A DNA stretch of 64,000 bases. Source: Saccharomycopsis phalli. Its lineage: Eukaryota; Ascomycota; Saccharomycetes; Ascoideales; Saccharomycopsidaceae. The DNA lies in NCBI GenBank assembly GCA_020342235.1, contig CP073215.1:1364001-1428000 (forward strand), in the 5' to 3' direction. Below the pieces are notes generated by a model. The model made no database searches. It worked only from the letters and a program-made list of their open reading frames with translations, and was not told the origin of the DNA. Below are positions 48,381 to 57,600 of this stretch, in pieces. Each line of letters starts with the position of its first letter. The first letter of the stretch is position 1. The translations under genes and the position numbers were made by a program.

Positions 48381-49418
48381 ATGGGAAAGCGAAGCAAGGG
48401 ACCAAATGATGATAGACGGAAAAAGTACAAGGTAGCTACTGGGTTGGTGGACCCTAATACGGCAGGAGTCTATGCTACTTGTCCTCGGAACCGGGAAAAG
48501 AAATGCGCCGACGAGTTGGTCGATTTGTTCAATGACTACATACAAGAGTGGGACATAAAGCCTGTGCCAGAAGAGCTGGAACCGAAAAACATGTCCATTG
48601 AGGAATCGGTGCAGGCTGAATTAAAGCAAATGGAGGAGTCGAAAACCGCAAAGGATAGATTGGTGCGATCTGTACACTTGGGCCAACAGTGTTTGGTGTT
48701 TATCAAGCTTCGTAAGCCGGTCGACCCAGAAAAATTCATCCATAGGGTCTTGGAGGATTTATACACTACAAAGGAGAAAAAGACTCGTTATACATTGAAG
48801 CTTCTGCCGGTACAATCGTCGTGCAGTGCCTCGATAGAAGAGATCCAGAAACTAGCCAAGAGAATATTAGAGCCACACTTTCACGCAAAAGACCAGAAGC
48901 CACTAAAGTTTGCGATAAACATCAATCGACGTAACTTTAACATTATAGACAAGGACACACTCACAAAAAAAATAGCAGAATGTGTTGGTCATGAACATGG
49001 ACATAAGGTCGACTTGAAAAATTATGATGTTTTGATTATGGTTGAGTGCTTTAAGAATAATGTTGGAATGGGTGTTGCCAGAGATTATAAGAAATTTAGT
49101 AACTATAATGTTGATCAAATGTTTGAGAAGGCGCATGAGAAGCCTGTTAACGAAGATCCACCAAAGGCAAAAGAGGCTTCAAAGGAAGAAGAGTCCGTGG
49201 GAAATGAGGTCACTCAAGAAGTTGCAGAAAAAGTAGACGATGTTTCCAAAGAGAGCAGCTCATCAGACAATAATACTCAAGACAATCAGGAGTCGAACCA
49301 AAATCAAAAGTCGGAACAAAATCAAAAGTCGGAACAAAATCAAAAGTCGGAACAAAATCAAAAGTCGGAACAAAATCAAGACAGTGGTTCTCCTGACGGA
49401 CTCAGACTCTTTGGATGA
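48381..49418 (+). CDS. TAN1: tRNA acetyltransferase adaptor Tan1 (THUMP)
   Basis: It binds tRNA-Ser/Leu and works with Kre33 to make ac4C12. The 345 residues exceed the 289 of S. cerevisiae because of a low-complexity tail. The N-terminus is MGKRSKG followed by a basic stretch; then GVYATCPRNREKKCADEL, and a THUMP domain to about residue 240 (ILEPHFHAKDQKPLKFAI, HKVDLKNYDVLIMVE). The tail after about 255 is Glu/Ser-rich and ends with four perfect NQKSEQ repeats. A CTG at codon 142 is in KL-PV, where yeast has Thr, fitting Ser. The coding end overlaps the next convergent gene by 43 bases. Confidence 0.94.
   Translation: MGKRSKGPNDDRRKKYKVATGLVDPNTAGVYATCPRNREKKCADELVDLFNDYIQEWDIKPVPEELEPKNMSIEESVQAELKQMEESKTAKDRLVRSVHLGQQCLVFIKLRKPVDPEKFIHRVLEDLYTTKEKKTRYTLKLLPVQSSCSASIEEIQKLAKRILEPHFHAKDQKPLKFAININRRNFNIIDKDTLTKKIAECVGHEHGHKVDLKNYDVLIMVECFKNNVGMGVARDYKKFSNYNVDQMFEKAHEKPVNEDPPKAKEASKEEESVGNEVTQEVAEKVDDVSKESSSSDNNTQDNQESNQNQKSEQNQKSEQNQKSEQNQKSEQNQDSGSPDGLRLFG
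49302..49373 (+). repeat. TAN1: Four perfect 18-bp coding repeats in TAN1
   Basis: Four identical, in-frame copies of AATCAAAAGTCGGAACAA encode NQKSEQ. They stop three bases before the convergent neighbour's stop codon. Confidence 0.95.
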
Positions 49419-49900
49419 GCTTCCTTGTCCTTCTTTAAAATACTATACTGTTTTATGGCATTCAACTCTCTAATCTGAATCTTGTACTTCTTTTCCATTT
49501 TGAATATTGCAATTAAATCAAATATTTGATCACATATCTCAATCGTCTTTTCATAGTCTCGATGGTAATACCGGTTCTCAGCTACATGCATCAACTGGCG
49601 TATCGAATAGGGGTCTGCGACATTGAACATAGTAAAGTGCTCTCTAATATCAAGGTCTGTAAATTCAGAGCGACTCTTTAAACTTTTGTACTTTTCTAGC
49701 TCATTATCATAAGTTGAGGTTAACCAGTTTTGCTCGTTGATAACTGGCCCTTGAGACTGAAATTGGGCCAACTGCTCTTGAAATTTCTCCTCTGGTTGCC
49801 CTTTTCTGACTTTCACCTTCCCCGACTCATTCGTGATTGTAACAGACCCATCAGAGTCTGCCACAATTTGGCTCGCTGATTTAGATCCCATGCCAAGCAT
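49376..49900 (-). CDS. Uncharacterised helical, TPR-like protein
   Basis: I do not recognise this 174-residue protein. Residues 1-35 are polar. The middle is helical, with HFTMFNVADPYSIRQLMHVAENRYYHRDYEKTIE split by the pattern of a tetratricopeptide helix pair (A-x-x-Y-Y-x-R-x-Y-x-K-x-I). The C-terminus is Lys-rich. There is no signal peptide or membrane segment. A Met three codons inside (49891) is an alternative start. Its 3' end overlaps TAN1 in antisense, and its promoter is shared with the SDT1/PHM8-type gene. A length of 174 codons with a clean ATG and non-repetitive protein argues for a real gene. Confidence 0.7.
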   Translation of the reverse strand: MLGMGSKSASQIVADSDGSVTITNESGKVKVRKGQPEEKFQEQLAQFQSQGPVINEQNWLTSTYDNELEKYKSLKSRSEFTDLDIREHFTMFNVADPYSIRQLMHVAENRYYHRDYEKTIEICDQIFDLIAIFKMEKKYKIQIRELNAIKQYSILKKDKEAHPKSLSPSGEPLS

Positions 49901-50055
49901 GTAACTGGAAAAAAAGTCTAGAGGAAGCCCTACATGTTACCCGGATATTTTATAGTGTTGGTGAATAATTATAAAAGACAATTAATCAAGCGAATTTAAT
50001 GCAAATAATTAATAATGAGGCGTGTTGTGGCTTGATAGGACATAGTGTAATCTCG

Positions 50056-50061
50056 CACGTG
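50056..50061. promoter_or_regulatory. CACGTG (Pho4/Cbf1-type) site upstream of SDT1/PHM8
   Basis: GCACGTGCG lies 71 bases before the nucleotidase ATG in the divergent promoter. The flanking GC bases resemble Pho4 sites, and S. cerevisiae PHM8 is induced by phosphate starvation. Confidence 0.45.
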
Positions 50062-50131
50062 CGTGGTGAGCGCTCGTAAATGGCAAGAGTGGAACTAAGA
50101 TAAGAATTTGCGTTTTGGCTGATAAAGAAAT

Positions 50132-50938
50132 ATGACTAACTCGGGATTCAACTGTGAATCACTAGGCCATGAAACCCCAAAGTCCATTCAGGCTGCTGAA
50201 AGCAAGCTCAACCATATTGGATCAACTATAATGCTTCCCTATGAAACCGGACCGGTTCCAATGGATAACGAGAAGGTCTTCTTTTTCGATATAGACAATT
50301 GTTTATACCACTCCTCCCACAGGATCCATGAACTCATGCAAGTATACATCCGGCGATATATTCGTAAGCACTTGCAGCTTAATGAGGCCGATGCTCAGGA
50401 ATTGCACCATAGGTATTACAAGGAGTATGGTCTTGCTATCCAAGGGCTCGTTCTTTTACACAAGATAGATGCCATGCAGTACAACAGTGAGGTCGACGAC
50501 TCGCTTCCATTACACGAAATCTTGAAACCGGATTTGGAACTCCGAGAAATGATTTTGAGGCTCAGAAAGGCCGGAAAGGTGAAGCGATTATGGTTATTCA
50601 CCAATGCTTACAAGACACATGGTCTCAGAGTCATCAAGTTACTCGGAATTGGCGATTTATTCGACGGTATTACATTTTGCGATTATTCCAAGCAGGAGAA
50701 ATTCATCTGCAAGCCAGATCCACGAGCTTTCCACAAGGCTATGCTTGATGCCGGAGTTTCAGACCCAAAAAACGCTTATTTTGTAGATGACAGCTTCAAG
50801 AATTGTGCTAGTGCTGTTAATTTGGGGTTTAGTAAAGTAATTAACGTCACTGAACCCGGAATTGCCCACCCAGAGGGCACTGCCACGATTCATACCGTGC
50901 ATGATTTGCCTCAAGTAGTACCAGAATTATTTGAGTAA
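50132..50938 (+). CDS. SDT1: HAD-family nucleotide 5'-phosphatase, Sdt1/Phm8 type
   Basis: It dephosphorylates nucleoside monophosphates (Sdt1: pyrimidine; Phm8: general and lysophosphatidate). The 268 residues show HAD motif I FFFDIDNCLYHSS near 50-62, motif II LFTNAYKTHG, and motifs III/IV KPDPRAFHKAM and YFVDDSFKNC. The DIDN variant of motif I is characteristic of this pyrimidine-5'-nucleotidase branch. S. cerevisiae has two duplicated copies, so a single gene here corresponds to both; the symbol is a choice between them. An E-box upstream would suit phosphate control. Confidence 0.9.
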   Translation: MTNSGFNCESLGHETPKSIQAAESKLNHIGSTIMLPYETGPVPMDNEKVFFFDIDNCLYHSSHRIHELMQVYIRRYIRKHLQLNEADAQELHHRYYKEYGLAIQGLVLLHKIDAMQYNSEVDDSLPLHEILKPDLELREMILRLRKAGKVKRLWLFTNAYKTHGLRVIKLLGIGDLFDGITFCDYSKQEKFICKPDPRAFHKAMLDAGVSDPKNAYFVDDSFKNCASAVNLGFSKVINVTEPGIAHPEGTATIHTVHDLPQVVPELFE

Positions 50939-50991
50939 TAGTGATAAGTATTCAGTAATGTTCTATTGGTACAAATATAAACGTAGTCCTA

Positions 50992-52347
50992 TTAAAAACC
51001 AGCGCGAGCCTTCTTTCCTTTCTTTGCACGTGCACCTTGAAATTTTCTCAACTGCTTCTGCTGATGCTTCCGCTTTACCCCCTTGTTTTCTTTTCGTATT
51101 TGCAAGTTCTCTTCACGTCTCTTAATTTTGTCCTGAATATTCTTTTTCACCGTCATGTTTCTCTCGTACCATTGGTTCTCTGACTTTTGCTTCTGCTTCT
51201 CTTTGGCCTTGAGTGCCTTCTTCAACAATTTCTCATCATCCTTCACCTTTATTCCTTCAGCACTCAATATCACCTTGTTCCACTTATCTTTGTCCTGCAT
51301 CTGCTTGCGTGTAGCTTCATCGAGCTTCTCCAACTTTTCCTTCTTCTGCTGAACTTTCTTCAAATGAGAATTAATGTCTCGGTTTGCAGGCCCCTTTTTC
51401 GTCTTCATTTTGCGTACGTTCTTCAAATCAGACGTCACCTTGTCACCGTCCTTGAAGACAATGTTTTGGAATATCACACCATTTTCCTCTGTGTCTTTCT
51501 TTTCTTCTTCGCTCAGATCAAAATCACTGTTTTCCTCATCTTCATCTTCATCCTCATCTCCTTCGGCTTCTTCCTCTTGCCTCTTTCTCTTTAAGTCTGC
51601 CTTTCGTTCAGACTTTATCCGTCTCTCTTCTAAAATTTGTTCTCTTGATTTGGGAGCCCCCGTTACTTTGGATCCCAACGCCTTTCTGCTTACTTTCATC
51701 ATTTCAATTTTCTGTTGAAGCTTCTCCTTGAGCTTTTTAAGGTTCTCTTGCTTTAATTTCTTGGCTTCTTCGCTTAAACCTTTGGACGCCTTTTTCTTTA
51801 GCGGCTGCAATTGTATCTCATTTCCCTCGTCATCATGAATCAATCCAACATCTTCATCATCTGACTTTATCAATTTGTCCTCATTTTCTTCTTCTTTCTC
51901 GCCCTCCTCCTCTTGTTTCGCTTCTTCATCCTCTTCGTCTTCATCCTCTTCTTCGTCTTCTTCTTCATCATCCTCTTCTTCTTCGTTTTCTCCTTCATCT
52001 TCCTTACTCTTCACCTGTTTTTCACTTTCATCAGGCTTTCGTTTCAGAGGAATTTTAACCGGCTTAGCCTGGTTCGCTTTCTTCTTAAAGACCTCGCCCG
52101 CACTTAAACTATTGTTTTGTTGGGTATCTGGATCCAATTTCAATCTCTTGTTTTGCCTAATTTGAGATTTGGACTGCTTCTTTTGTTTCCATTGATCTTG
52201 AGTATCTTCATCATAATAATACTTTGACGGAATTAAAGATAAAAGCCCATCAAAAGCAGATGAGTTCTTCTTCAATCGTTCCTTTAATTATTAATATATT
52301 GTTTCCTATGCACAATAATCATTACTTACTTCCAAAGTCTCGCTCAT
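50992..52347 (-). CDS. RRP14: Ribosome biogenesis protein Rrp14 (SURF6 family), two exons
   Basis: Nucleolar factor in 60S and 40S assembly. Exon 1 is 18 bases, 52347-52330 (MSETLE). Exon 2 is 52281-50992. Total 435 residues, against 434 in S. cerevisiae. Splicing joins MSETLE to ERLKKNSSAFDGLLSLIPSK, matching the yeast N-terminus closely. The middle has long acidic runs (Glu/Asp with few breaks) at about 100-140 and 230-250. The SURF6 domain at the C-terminus includes NGVIFQNIVFKDGDKV and the basic KNIQDKIKRREENLQIR. The end is Lys/Arg-rich. It shares a short promoter region with the HSP20-like gene. Confidence 0.95.
52282..52329 (-). other. RRP14: Intron of RRP14 (48 nt)
   Basis: Donor GTAAGT, branch TATTAAT, acceptor TTAAAG. 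Phase 0 after only six codons. An in-frame TAG is met if it is retained. Confidence 0.85.
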
Positions 52348-52486
52348 CTTGCTGAATAAAATTTTTTGTACAGTATTTTTTTTCACCTCACCATATGTAA
52401 CATCATGCACCACCGCTCTGATGATCATCTGCCCTACGAAATCTACTGTATCCGATTGCTTCCTTAACCTGTTATTTACACAACAA

Positions 52487-53134
52487 ATGTCTAGAAATCA
52501 CCGTGATAATCGTTCTTATAGGGGTACTCCTAACAGCATTATGAACATGGATAGCCATTTTGGTATGATGCAGTCACAGTTCGCCAATGATCCCTTCTTT
52601 TCATCCAGCCCTTTTGCCAATGATCCCTTTTTCTCTGATCCATTTTCTGATCCGTTCTTTAGCACGCCAAATAGACATGCTCCTGCCATGAGGCATGGTC
52701 CTTTTGAAAATCAATGGGCTTTTCCTAATATGGATGAAATGATCACAATGGGCACATTTGGAAACCACCTTGGGCGTGCATCTGAAAGGGGGTTTGGTGG
52801 AACTAGTCAGCTACAAATAACAGAAAAGGATAATTACTTTGTGATTACCGCGAGGATACCTAAGCTTGATCGGGAATCTGTGGTTTTTGATTTGAGTGGG
52901 AATGTAGTCAAAATAATGGCAGACACTGTTATTCAAAATGAGCACAGTTATTATCGGTCATCAATGAACCTAAGCAGTACTATCCCTGTGAAGCAAGGGA
53001 CTAGATTAGATGAAAAGAATGTGAAAATCACGTATGAAAATGATTATCTAAAGATTTTGGTTCCAAAAGTGTCGCTGGACATCTCACAGATAGAGTGGAG
53101 CTCAGGTAATAAAATTCTTGAACTACACGACTAA
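52487..53134 (+). CDS. Small heat-shock (HSP20/alpha-crystallin-like) protein
   Basis: A 215-residue protein. Residues 1-110 are low-complexity, rich in Phe, Asp, Asn, Pro and Met, with short repeats of FANDPFF and DPFSDPFF. Residues 110-200 form an alpha-crystallin-like beta sandwich: LQITEKDNYFVITARIPKLD, VVFDLSGNVVKIMA, SYYRSSMNLSSTIPV and YENDYLKILVPKV, the last similar to the conserved GxLxIxVPK. Small heat-shock proteins hold unfolding clients. The Phe-rich N-terminus is usual for oligomer-forming sHSPs. Met 52487 is preferred; the frame extends upstream through sequence overlapping RRP14 exon 1 and unlike the family. Confidence 0.78.
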   Translation: MSRNHRDNRSYRGTPNSIMNMDSHFGMMQSQFANDPFFSSSPFANDPFFSDPFSDPFFSTPNRHAPAMRHGPFENQWAFPNMDEMITMGTFGNHLGRASERGFGGTSQLQITEKDNYFVITARIPKLDRESVVFDLSGNVVKIMADTVIQNEHSYYRSSMNLSSTIPVKQGTRLDEKNVKITYENDYLKILVPKVSLDISQIEWSSGNKILELHD

Positions 53135-53232
53135 GAAGCATCATAATAGAACCCAAAACCACGACCCGTACATAGCAGATATATAGAACAAAAACAGAAA
53201 TAGTATAATATATAGGAGAGAGCAAACTAGCA

Positions 53233-54171
53233 TTACTTATCATCATCTGAATATTCCGATTCCTCGGTTATACTACTTTCAATTGAAGCCTTTGAAAAGA
53301 CTGAGTTAGTCAAGGTTTCCAAGCCAGACACTGTGGAGAATTCATTCTTTCGCTTCTGGGTCTTCAAGTTTCTCAAGTACTGTAGATCACTGTACTTGTC
53401 GGCAATCAATTCTTCCTCATTATCGTTCGAGTCATCGCTCAATTCAAGTGACAAATCTTCGTTCTCAATATCGCCGACTATCTCATCTGGAATAACTTCA
53501 CCAGTAACTTGAGGCGGTTCATTGTTTCCATCAGAATCATTTATGGTGACCACAAAGTACCAAAACAAGCCCTTTACCCGGGTGACTGCCAATCCAATGG
53601 TGTGCTGATTATACAAAAACTTCACCATTATTAGCAAAAAACTGGTGAATGCTGCAGCCATTGCACTGAATAAAAGAGATATTACGAGAAACTTGTAAAT
53701 TAAATACAAGACCTCAAACACATTCAAGTGCCTCTTGGAATTGCCGTTATCCCACGGGGTGTTGGATGTCTGGGTCAAATATCCCCTTCTCAACTCTCTC
53801 GCATACAATTCGTTATGACTGTATTTATCGCTGGTATACATGTTGTTGGAACATGTCTGCGGCACTTGCTTGTCTTCAATACGGTAGTTCACCAAGCCCA
53901 TCAAATTGACATCAAACAAGGAAACTAGAAGCATATTGATTGGCAAAAGAGGAATTTCAACCAAATACAAAACCAAAGTGGCAATTGGAATAAATACGCA
54001 ATAATGCCATGACTTATAAGCGAACCTCACCGGGGCAACCACCACTGCCTTGGACAAGCCCATAAAAATGCGAATTGCTAAATTGAACAACAACCTAGCC
54101 CAACCAAGCATTGAAATGACAAGATTGTCTGTCTCCAGAGTGATAACAAAACTATCTGTACCCGCATTCAT
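53233..54171 (-). CDS. LDB16: Seipin partner Ldb16-like membrane protein
   Basis: A 312-residue protein with hydrophobic stretches at about 20-40, 55-85 (FIPIATLVLYLVEIPLLPIN) and 155-185, and a soluble acidic Ser/Asp/Glu-rich C-terminal third. Ldb16 binds seipin (Sei1) at ER-lipid-droplet contacts. The sequence match alone is modest, mainly the long membrane hairpin with proline-rich turns. Position supports it: LDB16 (YCL005W) lies with PGS1, SGF29, GBP2, BUD3 and DCC1 on S. cerevisiae chromosome III, and here the next gene is BUD3. An unrelated ER membrane protein cannot be excluded. Confidence 0.65.
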   Translation of the reverse strand: MNAGTDSFVITLETDNLVISMLGWARLLFNLAIRIFMGLSKAVVVAPVRFAYKSWHYCVFIPIATLVLYLVEIPLLPINMLLVSLFDVNLMGLVNYRIEDKQVPQTCSNNMYTSDKYSHNELYARELRRGYLTQTSNTPWDNGNSKRHLNVFEVLYLIYKFLVISLLFSAMAAAFTSFLLIMVKFLYNQHTIGLAVTRVKGLFWYFVVTINDSDGNNEPPQVTGEVIPDEIVGDIENEDLSLELSDDSNDNEEELIADKYSDLQYLRNLKTQKRKNEFSTVSGLETLTNSVFSKASIESSITEESEYSDDDK

Positions 54172-54614
54172 ATTTCATTCTTGAAAACAGTATTAGACTT
54201 TGGAAAATACTTTAAGGAGTGTTCGCGCGATTTTTAAATGGATTTTTTCTCGCTCTCCATCTTCATGCAGTTACATAACCAACCCACGTATTGTCACTAA
54301 TGTGTAAATCGGCGGACATCTCCACGCAAGTCAAAAAAGAAATGACATCCCTTTTATCTTTGCCCCATTACGGCTTTTGGCCGCTGGTTTACTGCAATGC
54401 AATCGCTTACGCCACCACATCTATATTATGGCACATGCCAGCTATGGTCTACAATGTAATTATTCCTAACATATTAATTACTCATATTCAATTACGTACC
54501 ATAAAAAATAATACCTGTTGTTCGATTAGAGATACGACTTTCCCAAAGCAAATAATTGCCTATCTTGCTTTCAATTATTGCCGATCCCCCCTCGATAAAC
54601 TTTTCTTTTCAAAA
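54172..54614. other. Intergenic, LDB16 promoter and BUD3 3' flank
   Basis: About 440 AT-rich bases between two minus-strand genes. An open frame on the plus strand (54291-54674) runs into the BUD3 end and has no recognisable content; I regard it as chance. Confidence 0.5.
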
Positions 54615-57600
54615 TTAAGGTTTGCTGGCATACTCCTCATCAATAAAACTTTTAGGATACCCTTTGTCTATTGAGCTGTCCAAATGGCCGTCTCCTTCAT
54701 CCTTAACTTTTTGTGCTTCCCCGAAACTGGAGATAGTAGGTAATGTGTTCATTAACCCGTGTTGCTTGGGTTCATCAAATGATTCATTATCATCAGCAAC
54801 CAAATCTTCATCAATAAGATCTTTATTAGCTTCCTCGCTTTCTTCGGAAGTAAATCCAAAATCTTCCTCTTCCTCCTCTTCTTCTGACGTGGTTCTAGAG
54901 GCTTTCAATTTGGAGAATGGGATTTCTTCAAAGTCTTGAAGTCCCACAAGTTCCTCTTCTTCCTCTTCCTCTTCCTCTTCCTCTTCTTCTTCTTCTTCCT
55001 CTTCGTCTTCTTCATCCACCCCTTCATCATGTTCAAAATCATCTTCATCTTCATCAAAATCTTCACCTTCATCTTTGAACCTTTCTTCATTATCCATTAA
55101 TCTCCCCGTCTCATTTGTAAATCCCGAATTATACCGGCTAATGTTATTGATAGAACTGTCTCTACTCAATAATAAGGCATAAATCTTCTGGTCCTCATCT
55201 AGCTTGTCCACATTTGGCAACTTAGAGTTCAATGAATTAAGGGAGTCTTTAATTTTATTCCGATAAGGCAATAGATTAATGTTTTTACTTCGACTAATGC
55301 TTCTCTCTGGGCCAATCATTTTTTGACTAATCTCCTTTGGAATGTTGAGCAAAGTAGAATTATCCCTCGCTAATATCCAATTAGGGGCGGCGTTTTCATC
55401 AAAATCATTATAAATGCTAAACCCAGACTCATTTTTTTTCAATCTCCCAAAATTATTTAAACTTGAATTATCTCTAGCAAGAGTCCAATTTTTAGATCCA
55501 TGAGAAGTCGATCTGTAGAGTTCTTCGTTACTGCCCAATAAACTTCCAACTTTCTCAATGTTGGTCAATGAAGAATTATCCCTTGCAATCACCCAGTTTT
55601 TGTTTGAATCCTCGTAGTCATCATCACTATAGTCATCAACAAACAAGCTATTTCTTACGGAATCATTAATGGAATTGGATACGATTTCCTGGGTATCTCC
55701 ATAAGTAGGCTCAACCCCATCTTCCATGATGGAATTTTCCGCCGTGCTGCGACGCTTCTTCTTGATCAATGATAAGTTCTCTTGATTCTCTTTCACCAAT
55801 TTTATTTTAGAAATCTCATCCAAGTGTTCATAATTTTCCTTGCCGTTTTCAGAGCCGGACTTCCGGAGTGATGAGCGATTAGATCTTATGCTGTTCCTTC
55901 TAGAAACGTGCAACACACTCTTACTATTACTATTTCGCTTCTGTTTAGGCGACATTGAGACAGACAAAGACACTCTTGAAGGAATCGGAGAACCAGTATC
56001 ACTGATTGTGCGACGAACAGTTGGAGACATGGTCACTGAAGTCGGCGTCTTGGCAGCTCCTTCCTGAACAGGTCTTATGGTACTGCTATTGTTATCAACA
56101 AATGGACTTTCATTGGACACAGACGGCTGAATTCGGTATTCAAAAGACTTGGTCTCTTCAACTAGCGATTTATACTTTCTAATATTAGAAGGAGTACCAA
56201 AGGATGAATTAAGTGCATCATCCATCGCACTGTTGTAAGTGTTCATGGTCTCTTTAGAAGGCAGATGCTTCAACCTGGCAGGCGACGTGAAGGATGCGTC
56301 TGACGAATTTTTGTTCATGTCATAAGGCATACTAACTGACAGCTTAAAAATCTTGTGCAATTTGCTAGGTCTCTTCTCATCATTCTCCAATTCTTTAGTA
56401 CTATTGGTTATTAATTTAACCGGAGACAACTGTGGTTGTCTGGTTGACTTCTTTCTTCTAAACAACTTATTAAAGAATCCTGATTTTTTCTTGCTAGGCT
56501 CCTTGGTAATTGGCGATTCCAGTTGGCTCTTGGGTATTTTAGCTGGTGTAATCGGGATAGAATTTCTTTTGAGAGGAGTCTTTGAGACAGCATCGTTCAC
56601 ATTAGAAAAGTTTGAAATCAACGTCTCCTTACTTTTATTCAATTTACCTGACAGCCTAGCCTTCTTGACTGAGCTGATTTTTGACGCTGGTATCGAATCT
56701 TCTCTCTTTTGAGTTTCACTCTCTTTCTCTGTCTTGATCATCTCAAATTTTAATGATTTACTTTTACCAATCTTGCTTTCTACCAACTTTCGCTTCAGAG
56801 GACTAATAAACAATCGCATCACACTACCTCTTCTAACTAAATTTGAATCGGTATTCTCGTTTCCTGGAGAATTATGATTTGTCAATGAGTCCTTCTGCTC
56901 TTGTTCCTCTGCTTCCTCAACCAATGCCGTCTCATTTGACACTTCATCGTTGACAAATTGCAATAAATGATTCGCAAGTTTGTCATTAGCACTTATTAAA
57001 TAATCAACCATTACCTCGTTTTTATAACTTAAGAATCTTGAGTATAGACTACTTAGTTCTTCGGCTAAGTAGGTCGAAAATTCAGCAACTGGAACCTCAC
57101 TATCTATCATCATACCATCTTTTGTTAACCCGTTAATTGCAACATTTCTATCATCAATAAACTTGGCACTTAAACCGGCAAATAACCCATTTTGATATAA
57201 AAATGTCTTATTAATTTTCATATTCAAGAACAAAGCAAAAGGGGACTTGGAACGCTCCCCCTCATAGACTGATTTTTCATGAGCAGTAGAATAGATGCTG
57301 AGACCTAAGTTCTTAGTCTTGAATAAATGAAATGGTGAGTTTTTGTTTAAAATCTTTGCCTTGTTGACCAAATCAATAATTTTCAATCCATTATTTAATT
57401 TGTTAACATCATTAATCTGGTACTTCTTGATTGCGTCTATGTCATTTACATCTTTTGTCTTATTCAGTGTGACTCCTCTGCCAATGACGAAAAACTGAAT
57501 CATCTTTCCTTCATTGTATGTGGACGGATAGACATCCCCAATTTCTGCCCACCCACTGACTCTCAATTTTGGAATATTTGCCAAGGGTACCTGGTTAATA

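Noticed and set aside
54291-54674. 127-codon plus-strand frame overlapping the BUD3 3' end
   Set aside because: Overlaps a well-supported gene, has a random-looking product, and no recognisable motif.
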